The notes below the pieces were generated by a model that worked only from the letters and a program-made list of their open reading frames with translations, did no database searches and was not told the origin of the DNA. Positions 16,689 to 25,250 of a stretch of DNA of 64,000 nt are shown piece by piece. This stretch comes from Paenarthrobacter sp. PH39-S1 (lineage in GTDB: Bacteria; Actinomycetota; Actinomycetes; Actinomycetales; Micrococcaceae): positions 59,394 to 123,393 of the forward strand of contig NZ_JASISR010000014.1 of the NCBI RefSeq assembly GCF_030063245.1. The letters are read 5' to 3'. Each line of letters begins with the position of its first letter. The stretch's first letter is position 1. The position numbers and the translations under genes were made by a program.

Positions 16689-17575
16689 TGTCCCCGAAGA
16701 AAACAACGCTGCCGGAACCAGCGGCAGTGCAGCCCCTCGCGGTCAACACGCGCAAGCTGAGCCGGGTGGGGGCGCGGCCGGGATTTCTGGATTATTTGGT
16801 GCAGCTCTGGGATTACCGCCACTTCGTCTTCTACGATGCCCGGGCGCGCGTTCTCAATGGCACCCGGCGGGACCGTCTTGGCAGCGCGTGGCTGATCCTC
16901 AACCCGATCCTCAACGGCCTCACGTACTACGTGATTTTCGGTCTGCTCTTGCATACCAACCGCGGCATTGAGAACTTCCTCGGCTATCTGGTGGTGGGGA
17001 TCTTTATGTTCCAGCTCAGCGCCGGTGCCATCACCAGCGGCGCCCGCTCCGTGCACAACAGCAAGAGCGTGGTCCAGGCGTTCAATTTTCCCCGGGCGAC
17101 CCTCGTGATCGGCGCCAACCTCAGGGAACTGCTCATGGGCGTCCCGATGATCCTCGCAATGCTCCTGATCATCATTGTCCTGCCGCCCGCCGAGAGCATT
17201 ACGTGGCGGTGGATCCTTATTCTTCCGGCGATCGCACTGCAATTTGTGTTCAACCTCGGAGTGGGACTGATCCTGGCCCGGATTGTGTCCAGGGTCCACG
17301 ATGTCACGCACCTGATCCCTTTCGGGATGCGTGCCTGGATGTACGGGTCGGCCATTTTCTATTCCTATGATCGGTTCATAACGCACCCGCAGATCCTGGC
17401 GCTGGTGAAAATCAACCCGCTTTTCAATGTCATTGACATCGTGCGCAACTGTCTCCTGTATGACACGCTGCCCGCCTGGCGGTCGTGGGGCATTCTTTCC
17501 GCCTGGGCGCTCGGAGCACTCGCGATTGGAATCGTCTTCTTCTGGCGGGGGGAGGAGACGTATGGCCGCAGTTGA
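16688..17575 (+). CDS. Polysaccharide ABC exporter permease (Wzm/TagG-like)
   Basis: The 295-residue integral membrane protein fits the ABC-2 permease family used for O-antigen and teichoic-acid export. The N-terminal cytoplasmic segment YDARARVLNGTRRDRLGSAWLILNP is typical, where RLGSAWLILNP leads into the first membrane helix. About six hydrophobic spans follow, with the motif INPLFNVIDIVRNCLLY near the end. GTG 16688 shares a base with the upstream stop. The next gene encodes the ATPase partner and overlaps by 14 bp. Together they should flip a lipid-linked glycan made by the neighbouring transferases. Confidence 0.9.
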   Translation: MSPKKTTLPEPAAVQPLAVNTRKLSRVGARPGFLDYLVQLWDYRHFVFYDARARVLNGTRRDRLGSAWLILNPILNGLTYYVIFGLLLHTNRGIENFLGYLVVGIFMFQLSAGAITSGARSVHNSKSVVQAFNFPRATLVIGANLRELLMGVPMILAMLLIIIVLPPAESITWRWILILPAIALQFVFNLGVGLILARIVSRVHDVTHLIPFGMRAWMYGSAIFYSYDRFITHPQILALVKINPLFNVIDIVRNCLLYDTLPAWRSWGILSAWALGALAIGIVFFWRGEETYGRS

Positions 17576-18449
17576 GGCATTGGTGCGTGTCGAAGGCCAC
17601 CCATGCGTGGTGGTCGACCGCGTGGAGATGCGGTTCAAGGTCCCCTCTACCGAGGCGTTGGCTGCAGATGTTCAAAAACGAGGTCTGGCGCGGCGCTTGA
17701 AACGCAGGCCGCACACGGTGACCGTCAGGGCTCTCAACGAGCTGTCGCTCGTGGTTGAACGAGGGGAATCCGTCGGCATCATTGGCCGAAACGGTTCCGG
17801 GAAAAGCACGCTCATGAAGCTCATCAGCGGCCAGCTTCGGGCTACCAGCGGGTCGGTGCTGGCCTCCAGCACACCGGTGATGCTTGGTGTCAATGCAGCC
17901 TTGGTCCCCGATCTTTCGGGAGACCAGAATGTCGTGCTGGGTTGTCTCGCCATGGGGCTGGCAAGGCCCGAAATCGATAGCCGCTTTGACAAAATCGTGG
18001 AGCTTTCCGGGCTGGAAAAGGCAATCTACCTTCCGATGAAGTCGTACTCGTCCGGTATGTCGTCGCGGCTGCGCTTTGCCATCGCTGCCAGCTTGGATCC
18101 GGAGATCCTCCTGGTCGATGAGGCGCTGAACACAGGTGACGCCCAATTCAGTGACCGCAGCAAGCAGCGCATGGATGAGCTGCGGGCCCAAGCGGGGTGC
18201 GTGCTTCTGGTCAGTCACAGTCTGGGGACCATCACGGATATGTGCACGCGGACCCTTTGGCTGGACAAGGGCGACCTGATTATGGACGGCGACCCGGAGG
18301 AGGCGGTGAAGGCCTACAAGGACTTCACCAGCCACCTGTCCAAGGGCAACAACATTTCTGCCGCCAGGATCAGGAGCGAAGCCCGCGCCAACCTGGTCGC
18401 CACGGAAATAAGGGAGCGCACCTCCGGACGTCGGAAGGGTGCGCTGTAA
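17562..18449 (+). CDS. Polysaccharide ABC exporter ATPase (Wzt/TagH-like)
   Basis: ATG 17562 follows GGAGGAGA and gives a 295-residue ATPase. The open frame further upstream is a shadow of the permease gene. The nucleotide-binding domain shows the Walker A motif IIGRNGSGKSTLMKLISG, the signature region YSSGMSSRLRFAIAASLDPEILLVDEAL containing Walker B in ILLVDEAL, and the switch His in VLLVSHSL. There is no long C-terminal carbohydrate-binding domain like that of O9a-type Wzt, so it resembles the short TagH/RfbE type that does not read chain-end modifications. It pairs with the permease immediately upstream. Confidence 0.92.
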   Translation: MAAVEALVRVEGHPCVVVDRVEMRFKVPSTEALAADVQKRGLARRLKRRPHTVTVRALNELSLVVERGESVGIIGRNGSGKSTLMKLISGQLRATSGSVLASSTPVMLGVNAALVPDLSGDQNVVLGCLAMGLARPEIDSRFDKIVELSGLEKAIYLPMKSYSSGMSSRLRFAIAASLDPEILLVDEALNTGDAQFSDRSKQRMDELRAQAGCVLLVSHSLGTITDMCTRTLWLDKGDLIMDGDPEEAVKAYKDFTSHLSKGNNISAARIRSEARANLVATEIRERTSGRRKGAL

Positions 18450-20356
18450 TGTACCAACTTCAGGACATTCGGGATGGTCTGTGGCATTTCCGCCGCGGCG
18501 GCCGCTCACAGTTCAACACCTGGCGTTCCCGGCGCCGCATTCACCTCGACCTTGCATCACCTGCCGGAGTGCGGGGAGCCGAGGCAGCATGGACCGGCCG
18601 GGGACGTCGTCGTCGCCTTTCCTTCGCCGCGGCAACGCCTCCGTCGCGCGGGCCCCGGCGGCCGGATATCAGGGCCGGCGTCATTTTGGACGACTTTTCC
18701 GCCCTGGCATTCGGCTACGAGTGGGATATTCTCCCGATTCACTCCCTGACCTGGCGTGCAGATCTGGCGAAGCAGGATTTGGATCTGGTCTTCGTGGAGT
18801 CCGCGTGGGCCGGCAACGGTGGGCTATGGCGCGGAAAGATCGCCGGTGGTGACGGCCCCAGTCAGAGTTTCCGCGAAATGTTGGCCTGGTGTCATGGCCG
18901 GGGAATCCCCACGGTGTTCTGGAACAAGGAGGATCCGCCGCACTATGCGGACTTCCTGCCCGCGGCCCGGCTGTTCGACCACGTCTTTACCTCGGACGAA
19001 GGCCGCGTGGAGCACTACGTGCGGGACCTGGGTCATGAACGCGTCTCCGTGCTGCCTTTTGCGGCCCAGCCTGCGGTGCACAACCCGGTGCGGCCGGGTC
19101 GGGGCTGGCACCGGCGGGATGTGGCTTTCGCCGGCATGTACTTCGCGCACAAATATCCGCAACGCCGGGAGCAGATGGATCTGGTGCTCGGCGGTGCCCT
19201 GGACGCCTCGGCGACAATGCAGCACGGGCTGGAAATCTTTTCCCGCCAGCTGGGCGGGGACCCGAACTACCAGTTCCCGGCGCCCATGGACTCCCGGGTG
19301 GTCGGTTCGCTGACCTATCTGCAGATGCTCGCCGCCTATAAGGCCTACAAAGTCTTCCTCAACGTCAACTCTGTGGTGGATTCGGCCAGCATGTGTGCCC
19401 GCAGAATCTTCGAAATCTCCGCCTCTGGGACACCTGTGGTCACGGCGCCCAGCCTGGCCGTGCGAAGGTTCTTCTCCGCTGACGAGGTCCCCGTCGCGTC
19501 GACGCGCAAGGATGCGGAACTGCTGACCAGGGCCTTGGTGGCCAATGCTGAACTCAACGACCGCACCGTCCATCTCGCGCAGCGCAAAATCTGGCAGTCC
19601 CATACCTACGCCCACCGCGCGGAGACGGTGCTTTCCGGCGTCCTGCCACAACGCCACGTTGCTCTCGACAGGCCGTCCGTCTCCGTGCTGCTGCCGACCA
19701 TCCGCCCCCAGCATCTGGACGCGGTCTTCCGAACCCTGGCCGCCCAGCGGTCCGTGGCACCTCAGCTGATCCTGCTGACGCACGGGTTTACGCTGGCGCC
19801 GCAGCGGCTGGCCGAGCTGTCCGGCAGGTACGGCTTGGACCACGTGGTCCTCCTGGACGCACCCGCGGGCGTTTCCCTCGGGGAGTGCCTGAACCGGTGC
19901 GTTGCTGCCGCCGACGGCGAAGTGGTGGCTAAAATGGACGACGACGATCATTACGGCCCCGAGTACCTCAGCGACCAGTTGTTTGCCATGTCCTACTCTG
20001 CGGCGGATATCGTGGGAAAGCAGGCCCACTATATGCACCTGGAGACCTCAAATGCGGCAATCATCCGCAATGCCGCCAAGGAGCACCACTTCACGGATTT
20101 CGTGATGGGGCCCACCATCATGGCGCGCAAAGAAACGGTACTGAACCACCCGTTTCCGCATCTCGGGGTAGGTGAAGACACCGGATTTCTGCGCACCGCC
20201 GCAGCAGCGGGTAGGAGCATCTATTCCGCGGATCGGTTCAACTACTTCCAGGTCCGGACAGGCACAGGACACACCTGGCAGGTCGACGACGCTGAATTGC
20301 TGGCCTCCGGCGATCTGAAATTCTACGGAAGGCTGGACGAACATGTTGACATCTAG
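18449..20356 (+). CDS. CgeB-like and GT2 bifunctional glycosyltransferase
   Basis: The ATG at 18449 overlaps the previous stop (TAATG) and gives 635 residues. The N-terminal 400 or so residues resemble the CgeB/DUF3880-type glycosyltransferase fold: AGVILDDFSALAFGYEWDI, FVESAWAGNGG, TVFWNKEDPPHYADFLPAA, VFTSDEGRVEHYV and the C-terminal segment RRIFEISASGTPVVTAPS. From about residue 409 a second, GT2-type domain begins (SVSVLLPTIRPQHLDAVFRTL), with the metal-binding cluster KMDDDDHYGPEYL near residue 495. It could add two successive residues to a glycan, but no donor can be assigned. It overlaps wecC by 14 bp. Confidence 0.8.
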   Translation: MYQLQDIRDGLWHFRRGGRSQFNTWRSRRRIHLDLASPAGVRGAEAAWTGRGRRRRLSFAAATPPSRGPRRPDIRAGVILDDFSALAFGYEWDILPIHSLTWRADLAKQDLDLVFVESAWAGNGGLWRGKIAGGDGPSQSFREMLAWCHGRGIPTVFWNKEDPPHYADFLPAARLFDHVFTSDEGRVEHYVRDLGHERVSVLPFAAQPAVHNPVRPGRGWHRRDVAFAGMYFAHKYPQRREQMDLVLGGALDASATMQHGLEIFSRQLGGDPNYQFPAPMDSRVVGSLTYLQMLAAYKAYKVFLNVNSVVDSASMCARRIFEISASGTPVVTAPSLAVRRFFSADEVPVASTRKDAELLTRALVANAELNDRTVHLAQRKIWQSHTYAHRAETVLSGVLPQRHVALDRPSVSVLLPTIRPQHLDAVFRTLAAQRSVAPQLILLTHGFTLAPQRLAELSGRYGLDHVVLLDAPAGVSLGECLNRCVAAADGEVVAKMDDDDHYGPEYLSDQLFAMSYSAADIVGKQAHYMHLETSNAAIIRNAAKEHHFTDFVMGPTIMARKETVLNHPFPHLGVGEDTGFLRTAAAAGRSIYSADRFNYFQVRTGTGHTWQVDDAELLASGDLKFYGRLDEHVDI

Positions 20357-21617
20357 GACGGGGAATGTGGTGACCCCCATTAGTACCGTCGTCGTCGTCG
20401 GCCTTGGCTATATTGGACTGCCCACGGCGGCCATCCTCGCCACGAACGGTTTGGAAGTCATCGGCGTGGACGTGAATCCTTCCACCGTCACCGCGGTCAA
20501 CAATGGGGATGTCCCCTTCGTGGAACCGGACCTGAGCATCCATGTTGCCGGCGCGGTCAGCCAGGGACGCCTGCGGGCACAGGCCGAGACGCCGCACGCG
20601 GACGCCTATATCGTAGCCGTGCCGACACCGTTCAAAACGGACAAATCCCCCGATATGGCCTACATTGACGCCGCGGCCAGAGGAATAGCCCCGCAGCTGC
20701 GCGGTGGCGAGCTGGTCATCCTCGAATCAACATCACCGCCCGGCAGTACGCGACGGCTGGCCGAGTGCATCCTGGAACTCCGACCGGATTTGAGCATCGA
20801 CGGCAGCCAGGGAAAGCCGATGGTCCTGGTGGCCCACTGCCCGGAACGGGTGCTGCCGGGCCGCATCATGATTGAACTGGTCACCAACGACCGCGTGGTG
20901 GGGGGCCTGACGCCGGAAGCAGCCGAAGCCGCGGCGGCCCTGTACACGGTGTTCTGCAAGGGCGAGATCCACCTGACCGATGCGGCAACGGCGGAGATGA
21001 CCAAGCTGGTGGAAAACGCCTACCGCGACGTGAACATCGCGTTCGCCAACGAGCTGTCTGTCATCAGTGACAATCTGTCCATTGATGTGTGGGAACTTAT
21101 CCGGCTGGCTAACCATCATCCGCGCGTCAATATTCTGCAGCCGGGTCCCGGCGTCGGCGGACACTGTATAGCGGTCGACCCCTGGTTTATCGTGGCGGCT
21201 GACCCGGAAGATGCGACGCTCATCCGGACGGCGCGCGAAATCAACGACAGCAAGCCCGGATACGTCGTGGAACAGGTCCTCCGGGCGGCGAAGGAATTCG
21301 ACAAACCGGTTATCGCCTGCCTTGGTCTGGCCTTCAAAGCCAACATCGACGACGTCCGGCAGTCGCCGGCCGTGAATATCGTCCGGGAGGTAGCACTGAA
21401 CCGCCCGGAAGCCACGATTCTGGTGGCGGCACCCCACGAGGGCCACCTCCCGCAGGAGCTGGCCGTCCTGGGGAACGTGACAGTGGCCCAGACCGATGCC
21501 GCTGTCGGCGCCGCCCAGATAGTGGTGCTGCTGGTGGGCCACGACAAATTCCGGGATATTCAGCCGGAGAGCCTGGCGGGGAAGCACGTAATAGACACCC
21601 GAGGCTTCTGGCGTTGA
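20343..21617 (+). CDS. wecC: UDP-N-acetyl-D-mannosaminuronate dehydrogenase
   Basis: The 424-residue protein is a UDP-sugar dehydrogenase that would oxidise UDP-ManNAc to UDP-ManNAcA with two NAD+. It has the Rossmann motif VVVVGLGYIGLPTAAILA, the ESTSPPGSTRRL segment, the central KLVENAYRDVNIAFANEL helix and the catalytic Cys in GPGVGGHCIAVDPWF. The latter motifs are characteristic of WecC more than of UDP-glucose dehydrogenase. The partner epimerase WecB is encoded at 51.5-52.6 kb. An alternative GTG start at 20370 is possible. A related UDP-HexNAc dehydrogenase is the main alternative. Confidence 0.9.
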   Translation: MLTSRTGNVVTPISTVVVVGLGYIGLPTAAILATNGLEVIGVDVNPSTVTAVNNGDVPFVEPDLSIHVAGAVSQGRLRAQAETPHADAYIVAVPTPFKTDKSPDMAYIDAAARGIAPQLRGGELVILESTSPPGSTRRLAECILELRPDLSIDGSQGKPMVLVAHCPERVLPGRIMIELVTNDRVVGGLTPEAAEAAAALYTVFCKGEIHLTDAATAEMTKLVENAYRDVNIAFANELSVISDNLSIDVWELIRLANHHPRVNILQPGPGVGGHCIAVDPWFIVAADPEDATLIRTAREINDSKPGYVVEQVLRAAKEFDKPVIACLGLAFKANIDDVRQSPAVNIVREVALNRPEATILVAAPHEGHLPQELAVLGNVTVAQTDAAVGAAQIVVLLVGHDKFRDIQPESLAGKHVIDTRGFWR

Positions 21618-21695
21618 CTGTGAGCCGGGGTGCCGTCCCCGGCCTGTACCTGGATCCACAAGACTCAAATTGACTTATATACCGTTAGGAAAAAA

Positions 21696-23567
21696 TTGAA
21701 CGTTGATCAAGGCCCACGTGTCCTGCCGCCCGGACGGCACTTTTCCGTTACCTGGAGCCTACCGACTGAGTTTGCAGGGCGGACCAACGCCATGCTGCAC
21801 CGTTCCCGGTCTTTCGCCTCCGAAGGGGGATCGCCGGTTGACATCCTTACCTTCGATGACTTTCGGGACTACTCACAGATCCGCGGCGTACTGAAGGAAC
21901 GCGGGTACTTGCGCGAAGATACCCGTGTTTTGAACCTTTGGGAGGATCTGCCCGCCATGGCCGTTGCTGCCGACTCCGGAGGAAAGGCCAGCGATTCCGC
22001 CGCGGAGGACGAAGTCTTCAGTGCCTTTTCTCCCTTGCCACGGGAAACCGCCACGGACTGGGTGGAACTGGACGGACCTCACAAGCGTATTGCCCGTTAT
22101 GCAGAGGACGGAGTCACGCTGCTCCAAATGGATCACTTCCGTTCCGACGGATCGCTACTTTTGTCTGATCGCCATGACGTGAAGCAGGCCGGTGTCCATG
22201 GCGGACGGTCCCTGATAATGTGCGGCCTTGATGGTTTACCGATCCAGGAATGGGGTTCCGCGTGGGGACTATACCGTTCTTGGTTGGACTACCTGATTTC
22301 CGACAGCACAGCATATTTCATCGTGGACAACAAAAATACTGCCCGGTTCATGGCGAGCTACCGCCGTGAGAACGCGGTGGTCATGTACCAGATTCACGAA
22401 AATCACCTCAAATCCAGCACTGGCGAGTTTTCATCGGAGTTGACGCCGTCGGCCGAGGAAGTTTTCCCCCGATTGGACTCCTTCGACGGCGTCGTTTACC
22501 TGACGGAGCAGCAGGCCGTTGACGTCCATAAAAGATGCGCCGATACAGGCAAGACTTACATCGTGCCGAATGGCCGGTCCACCGATGTCTACGGAGGGAA
22601 TGAAGCCGGGCGAAGCCCCCGGCTCGGCATCCAGGCGGCGACCCTCAGCCACAGGAAACGTGTCGATCACGCCATCAAAGCGGTTCATTTGGCCAACAAA
22701 AACCTCGCTGACAAGGTCCAACTTCGGATTTACGGTGACGGGTCGCAACGCGCCAATTTGGAGCAGCTGCTTGTCGAACTTGATGCAGCGGGAGACGTGA
22801 AATTGATGGGGCACGTCCCTAACGCTCAGCAGCATTTCCGAGGTGCGTCCTTCTCGCTCCTGACGAGTACTTCTGAGGCTTTCGGACTGGTTATCGTGGA
22901 AAGCATGGCGGCCGGGTGTATTCCCATTGTCTATGATCTCCGCTACGGCCCGGCTTCCATCATCACTGATGGCGTCGACGGATTCCTGGTGGAATACGGA
23001 GACATTGATGCACTGGCAAAGTGCATTTCCGACTTTGCCTCGTTGCCCGAGGAACGAATTCAGCAGATGCGGGCGGCTGCGCAAAAGAGGGCTACTGACT
23101 TCTCGGATGCTAATGTCGTAAAGCTTTGGGGAGCGGCCATAACCCATGCTGTAACCCGCAAGCGGATTAATCAGCCCCGATACAAGACGGAAATATCCAC
23201 ATCGGCTTGCGAATACCGCGCCGGCGGAGAGCTGGAGGTGAGAGCCCATGTGCACGTCGAACTGGTCGAAGCGTCATCTCTGGAAGGCAGCCCCAGGTTT
23301 TTCTGCCGGATCCGAATCAGACCGGGGGAGGCTTTTTTTCGGGTAGCAGCCTCAAGCCAACGGAGAGTAGCCCCCGATACCTATTCCTTGGGCTTCGTCT
23401 TCGAGCCGAGAATCCTCGAGACCGTAGCCGGACAAACCGTAGATGTATTCTTGGAAACGCGGCTTCAGGGGACCACAAAGGTGAGACGTATGCCGTTGGC
23501 GGAGGTGGGGGCAGCTCCCCGCTTCTACGCCACAGCCCACGGCAACATGAGCATCAGCTTCGCCTGA
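21696..23567 (+). CDS. TagE-like GT4 glycosyltransferase with C-terminal beta domain
   Basis: TTG 21696 has AGGA just upstream and gives an N-terminus similar in length to that of the next, paralogous gene. The frame is open to GTG 21630. The 623-residue protein contains an N-terminal region typical of poly(polyol-phosphate) alpha-glucosyltransferases (RHFSVTWSLPTEFAGRTNAML, NKNTARFMASYR), a GT4 donor domain (ATLSHRKRVDHAIKAVHLAN, LRIYGDGSQRANLEQLL, STSEAFGLVIVESMAAG) and about 110 extra residues after 510 that look beta-rich. TagE glycosylates teichoic acid in Bacillus, which suggests this enzyme decorates a phosphopolymer. The gene is followed after 3 bp by its paralogue. Confidence 0.8.
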   Translation: MNVDQGPRVLPPGRHFSVTWSLPTEFAGRTNAMLHRSRSFASEGGSPVDILTFDDFRDYSQIRGVLKERGYLREDTRVLNLWEDLPAMAVAADSGGKASDSAAEDEVFSAFSPLPRETATDWVELDGPHKRIARYAEDGVTLLQMDHFRSDGSLLLSDRHDVKQAGVHGGRSLIMCGLDGLPIQEWGSAWGLYRSWLDYLISDSTAYFIVDNKNTARFMASYRRENAVVMYQIHENHLKSSTGEFSSELTPSAEEVFPRLDSFDGVVYLTEQQAVDVHKRCADTGKTYIVPNGRSTDVYGGNEAGRSPRLGIQAATLSHRKRVDHAIKAVHLANKNLADKVQLRIYGDGSQRANLEQLLVELDAAGDVKLMGHVPNAQQHFRGASFSLLTSTSEAFGLVIVESMAAGCIPIVYDLRYGPASIITDGVDGFLVEYGDIDALAKCISDFASLPEERIQQMRAAAQKRATDFSDANVVKLWGAAITHAVTRKRINQPRYKTEISTSACEYRAGGELEVRAHVHVELVEASSLEGSPRFFCRIRIRPGEAFFRVAASSQRRVAPDTYSLGFVFEPRILETVAGQTVDVFLETRLQGTTKVRRMPLAEVGAAPRFYATAHGNMSISFA

Positions 23568-23570
23568 AAC

Positions 23571-25121
23571 ATGACGACGCTACCAGACAGGTGTAATGAC
23601 GCAATGCCCGCAGCAAATAATGAAAGTCAGTCCCTCCCATTGCTCCCGAGCGGATACCACTGCGCCGTTACGTGGGGAATACCCACAGACTTCGGAGGAA
23701 TGACCAGCGCCCTTCTTCGCCGTTCGCGGGCTTTTGTCCGCGAGAGCGGAGTCGACGTCGATGTCCTGACCTTTGAGTACGACAACGGCTATGACGACGT
23801 CCGCTGTGAGCTGGAGGCATCCGGCGAACTAATTTCAGGGATGCGTCTGCGCAACCTATGGGAAGAGCTCGCCACGTATTCTGACGAAGAGCTGCATACG
23901 GCCCAATCGGGGAAAGACGTTAAAGGAATTTTCCGCCCGATACCAGAGGCTGAGATCTCGAAAGAGGAAATCACTCCGGATGCACTCGGTCGCAGGATCC
24001 GGGAAGACGCAGCGGGCCAGGGCACCCTCCAAATCGATTATCTTCGTCCTGACGGCACAATCTTTGTCTCAGATCAACGGGACCTGAACGAATTTGGAAC
24101 TGAGGGGGGCCGCCGCATCACACTCTGCGACAACGGGGGTCATCCCGTCGCTGCCTGGAACCAGATGTGGCCGCTCTACCTGTTCTGGCTGGACACCGTG
24201 ACCGGAGCGCGGGAGACCTACATGATCGTTGACAGCAAGTCCACCGCTAACTTCATCACTCGGTTCCGCAGGGATCATGTGGTGACTCTGCACATGGTTC
24301 ACAATTCGCATATGGCATCCGGCCAGGTCCCACCCCATGGGGAGCTCAGCTCGGTCCGGCGGTACGTCTTTGAGCGGCTGAATACCTATGACGGGATCGT
24401 GTTGCTGACCGCCCGACAAAAAGAAGACGTGGACATCGCTTTCGATGGCCCCGACAATACGTTTGTGGTGCCCAACAGCACGGAGCTGCCCCCGGCTCTT
24501 CCAACCTCGGTGGACCGAATGCAACATCATGGGGTCATGCTTGCCAGTCTGACCAGACGGAAGCGGGTCGACCATGCAATCCGGGGGATCGCCGCGGCCA
24601 ACGCCGTATCGGCAGAGCCTTTTCAATTGACTATCTACGGGCAGGGACCCGAGCGTGATGCACTGACCGGGGTTATCTCCCAGGCCAACATGCAGGACTG
24701 CGTTGAGCTTGCCGGCTATGACGACGAGCCGAGGAAGCGGCTGGAGAGCGCTTCTTTCGTACTTCTGACCAGCCGAATGGAGGGACTGCCGTTGGTTCTT
24801 TTGGAAGCGATGAGCGTCGGCTGCATCCCCATCGCCTACGATATGCCGTACGGACCGGCCGACATCATTGTCGACGGCGTGAACGGATTTCTGGTCAAGG
24901 CCGGGGACGTAGCGGCCCTCGCGGACAGCATCAACCGGCAAAGCAGACTGGACCCCGAACAGCTCGAGAACATGCGCCAACAGGCCCGGCAAACTGCTGA
25001 GCAGTTCAACGACCGCTCAGTAACAGCACAGTGGGGCAGAGTTATGCAGGCGGCAGTGGACATAAAACTGACGGCTATCGCTGCAGCGAATTCACGGAGG
25101 AGCGCGAAAGCTGCAGGGTAA
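23571..25121 (+). CDS. TagE-like GT4 glycosyltransferase, paralogue of the upstream gene
   Basis: The 516-residue protein aligns by eye with its neighbour: YHCAVTWGIPTDFGGMTSALL, DSKSTANFITRFRRDHVVTL, ASLTRRKRVDHAIRGIAAAN, LTIYGQGPERDALTGVI, TSRMEGLPLVLLEAMSVGC and YGPADIIVDGVNGFLV. It lacks the extra C-terminal beta domain. The conserved EGLPLVLLE element is the usual donor-binding E-x7-E motif. ATG 23571 is listed; ATG 23604 (MPAANNES) is an alternative with a slightly better ribosome-binding site. It is the last gene of the rightward glycan operon and ends before a strong hairpin. Confidence 0.8.
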   Translation: MTTLPDRCNDAMPAANNESQSLPLLPSGYHCAVTWGIPTDFGGMTSALLRRSRAFVRESGVDVDVLTFEYDNGYDDVRCELEASGELISGMRLRNLWEELATYSDEELHTAQSGKDVKGIFRPIPEAEISKEEITPDALGRRIREDAAGQGTLQIDYLRPDGTIFVSDQRDLNEFGTEGGRRITLCDNGGHPVAAWNQMWPLYLFWLDTVTGARETYMIVDSKSTANFITRFRRDHVVTLHMVHNSHMASGQVPPHGELSSVRRYVFERLNTYDGIVLLTARQKEDVDIAFDGPDNTFVVPNSTELPPALPTSVDRMQHHGVMLASLTRRKRVDHAIRGIAAANAVSAEPFQLTIYGQGPERDALTGVISQANMQDCVELAGYDDEPRKRLESASFVLLTSRMEGLPLVLLEAMSVGCIPIAYDMPYGPADIIVDGVNGFLVKAGDVAALADSINRQSRLDPEQLENMRQQARQTAEQFNDRSVTAQWGRVMQAAVDIKLTAIAAANSRRSAKAAG

Positions 25122-25192
25122 AGCATTAAGCTGCTTTCTGAAAGAAGTTTCAGCGAAACCTCCTCCGCGACGCAGTGTCGCCATCAGCAATA

Positions 25193-25236
25193 GAAAGGGC
25201 GGCCCCGCGGTCACATGACTGCGAAGCCGCCCTTTC
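25193..25236. terminator. Bidirectional hairpin between convergent genes
   Basis: GAAAGGGCGGC at 25193-25203 pairs perfectly with GCCGCCCTTTC at 25226-25236. An inner stem GCGGTCA/TGACTGC, with one G-U pair, extends the structure to a 2-nt loop. The arms end in A and T runs on opposite sides. The position between the + glycan operon and the - EEP gene fits a shared terminator. Confidence 0.8.
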
Positions 25237-25250
25237 CTCGCGCTATTGCT

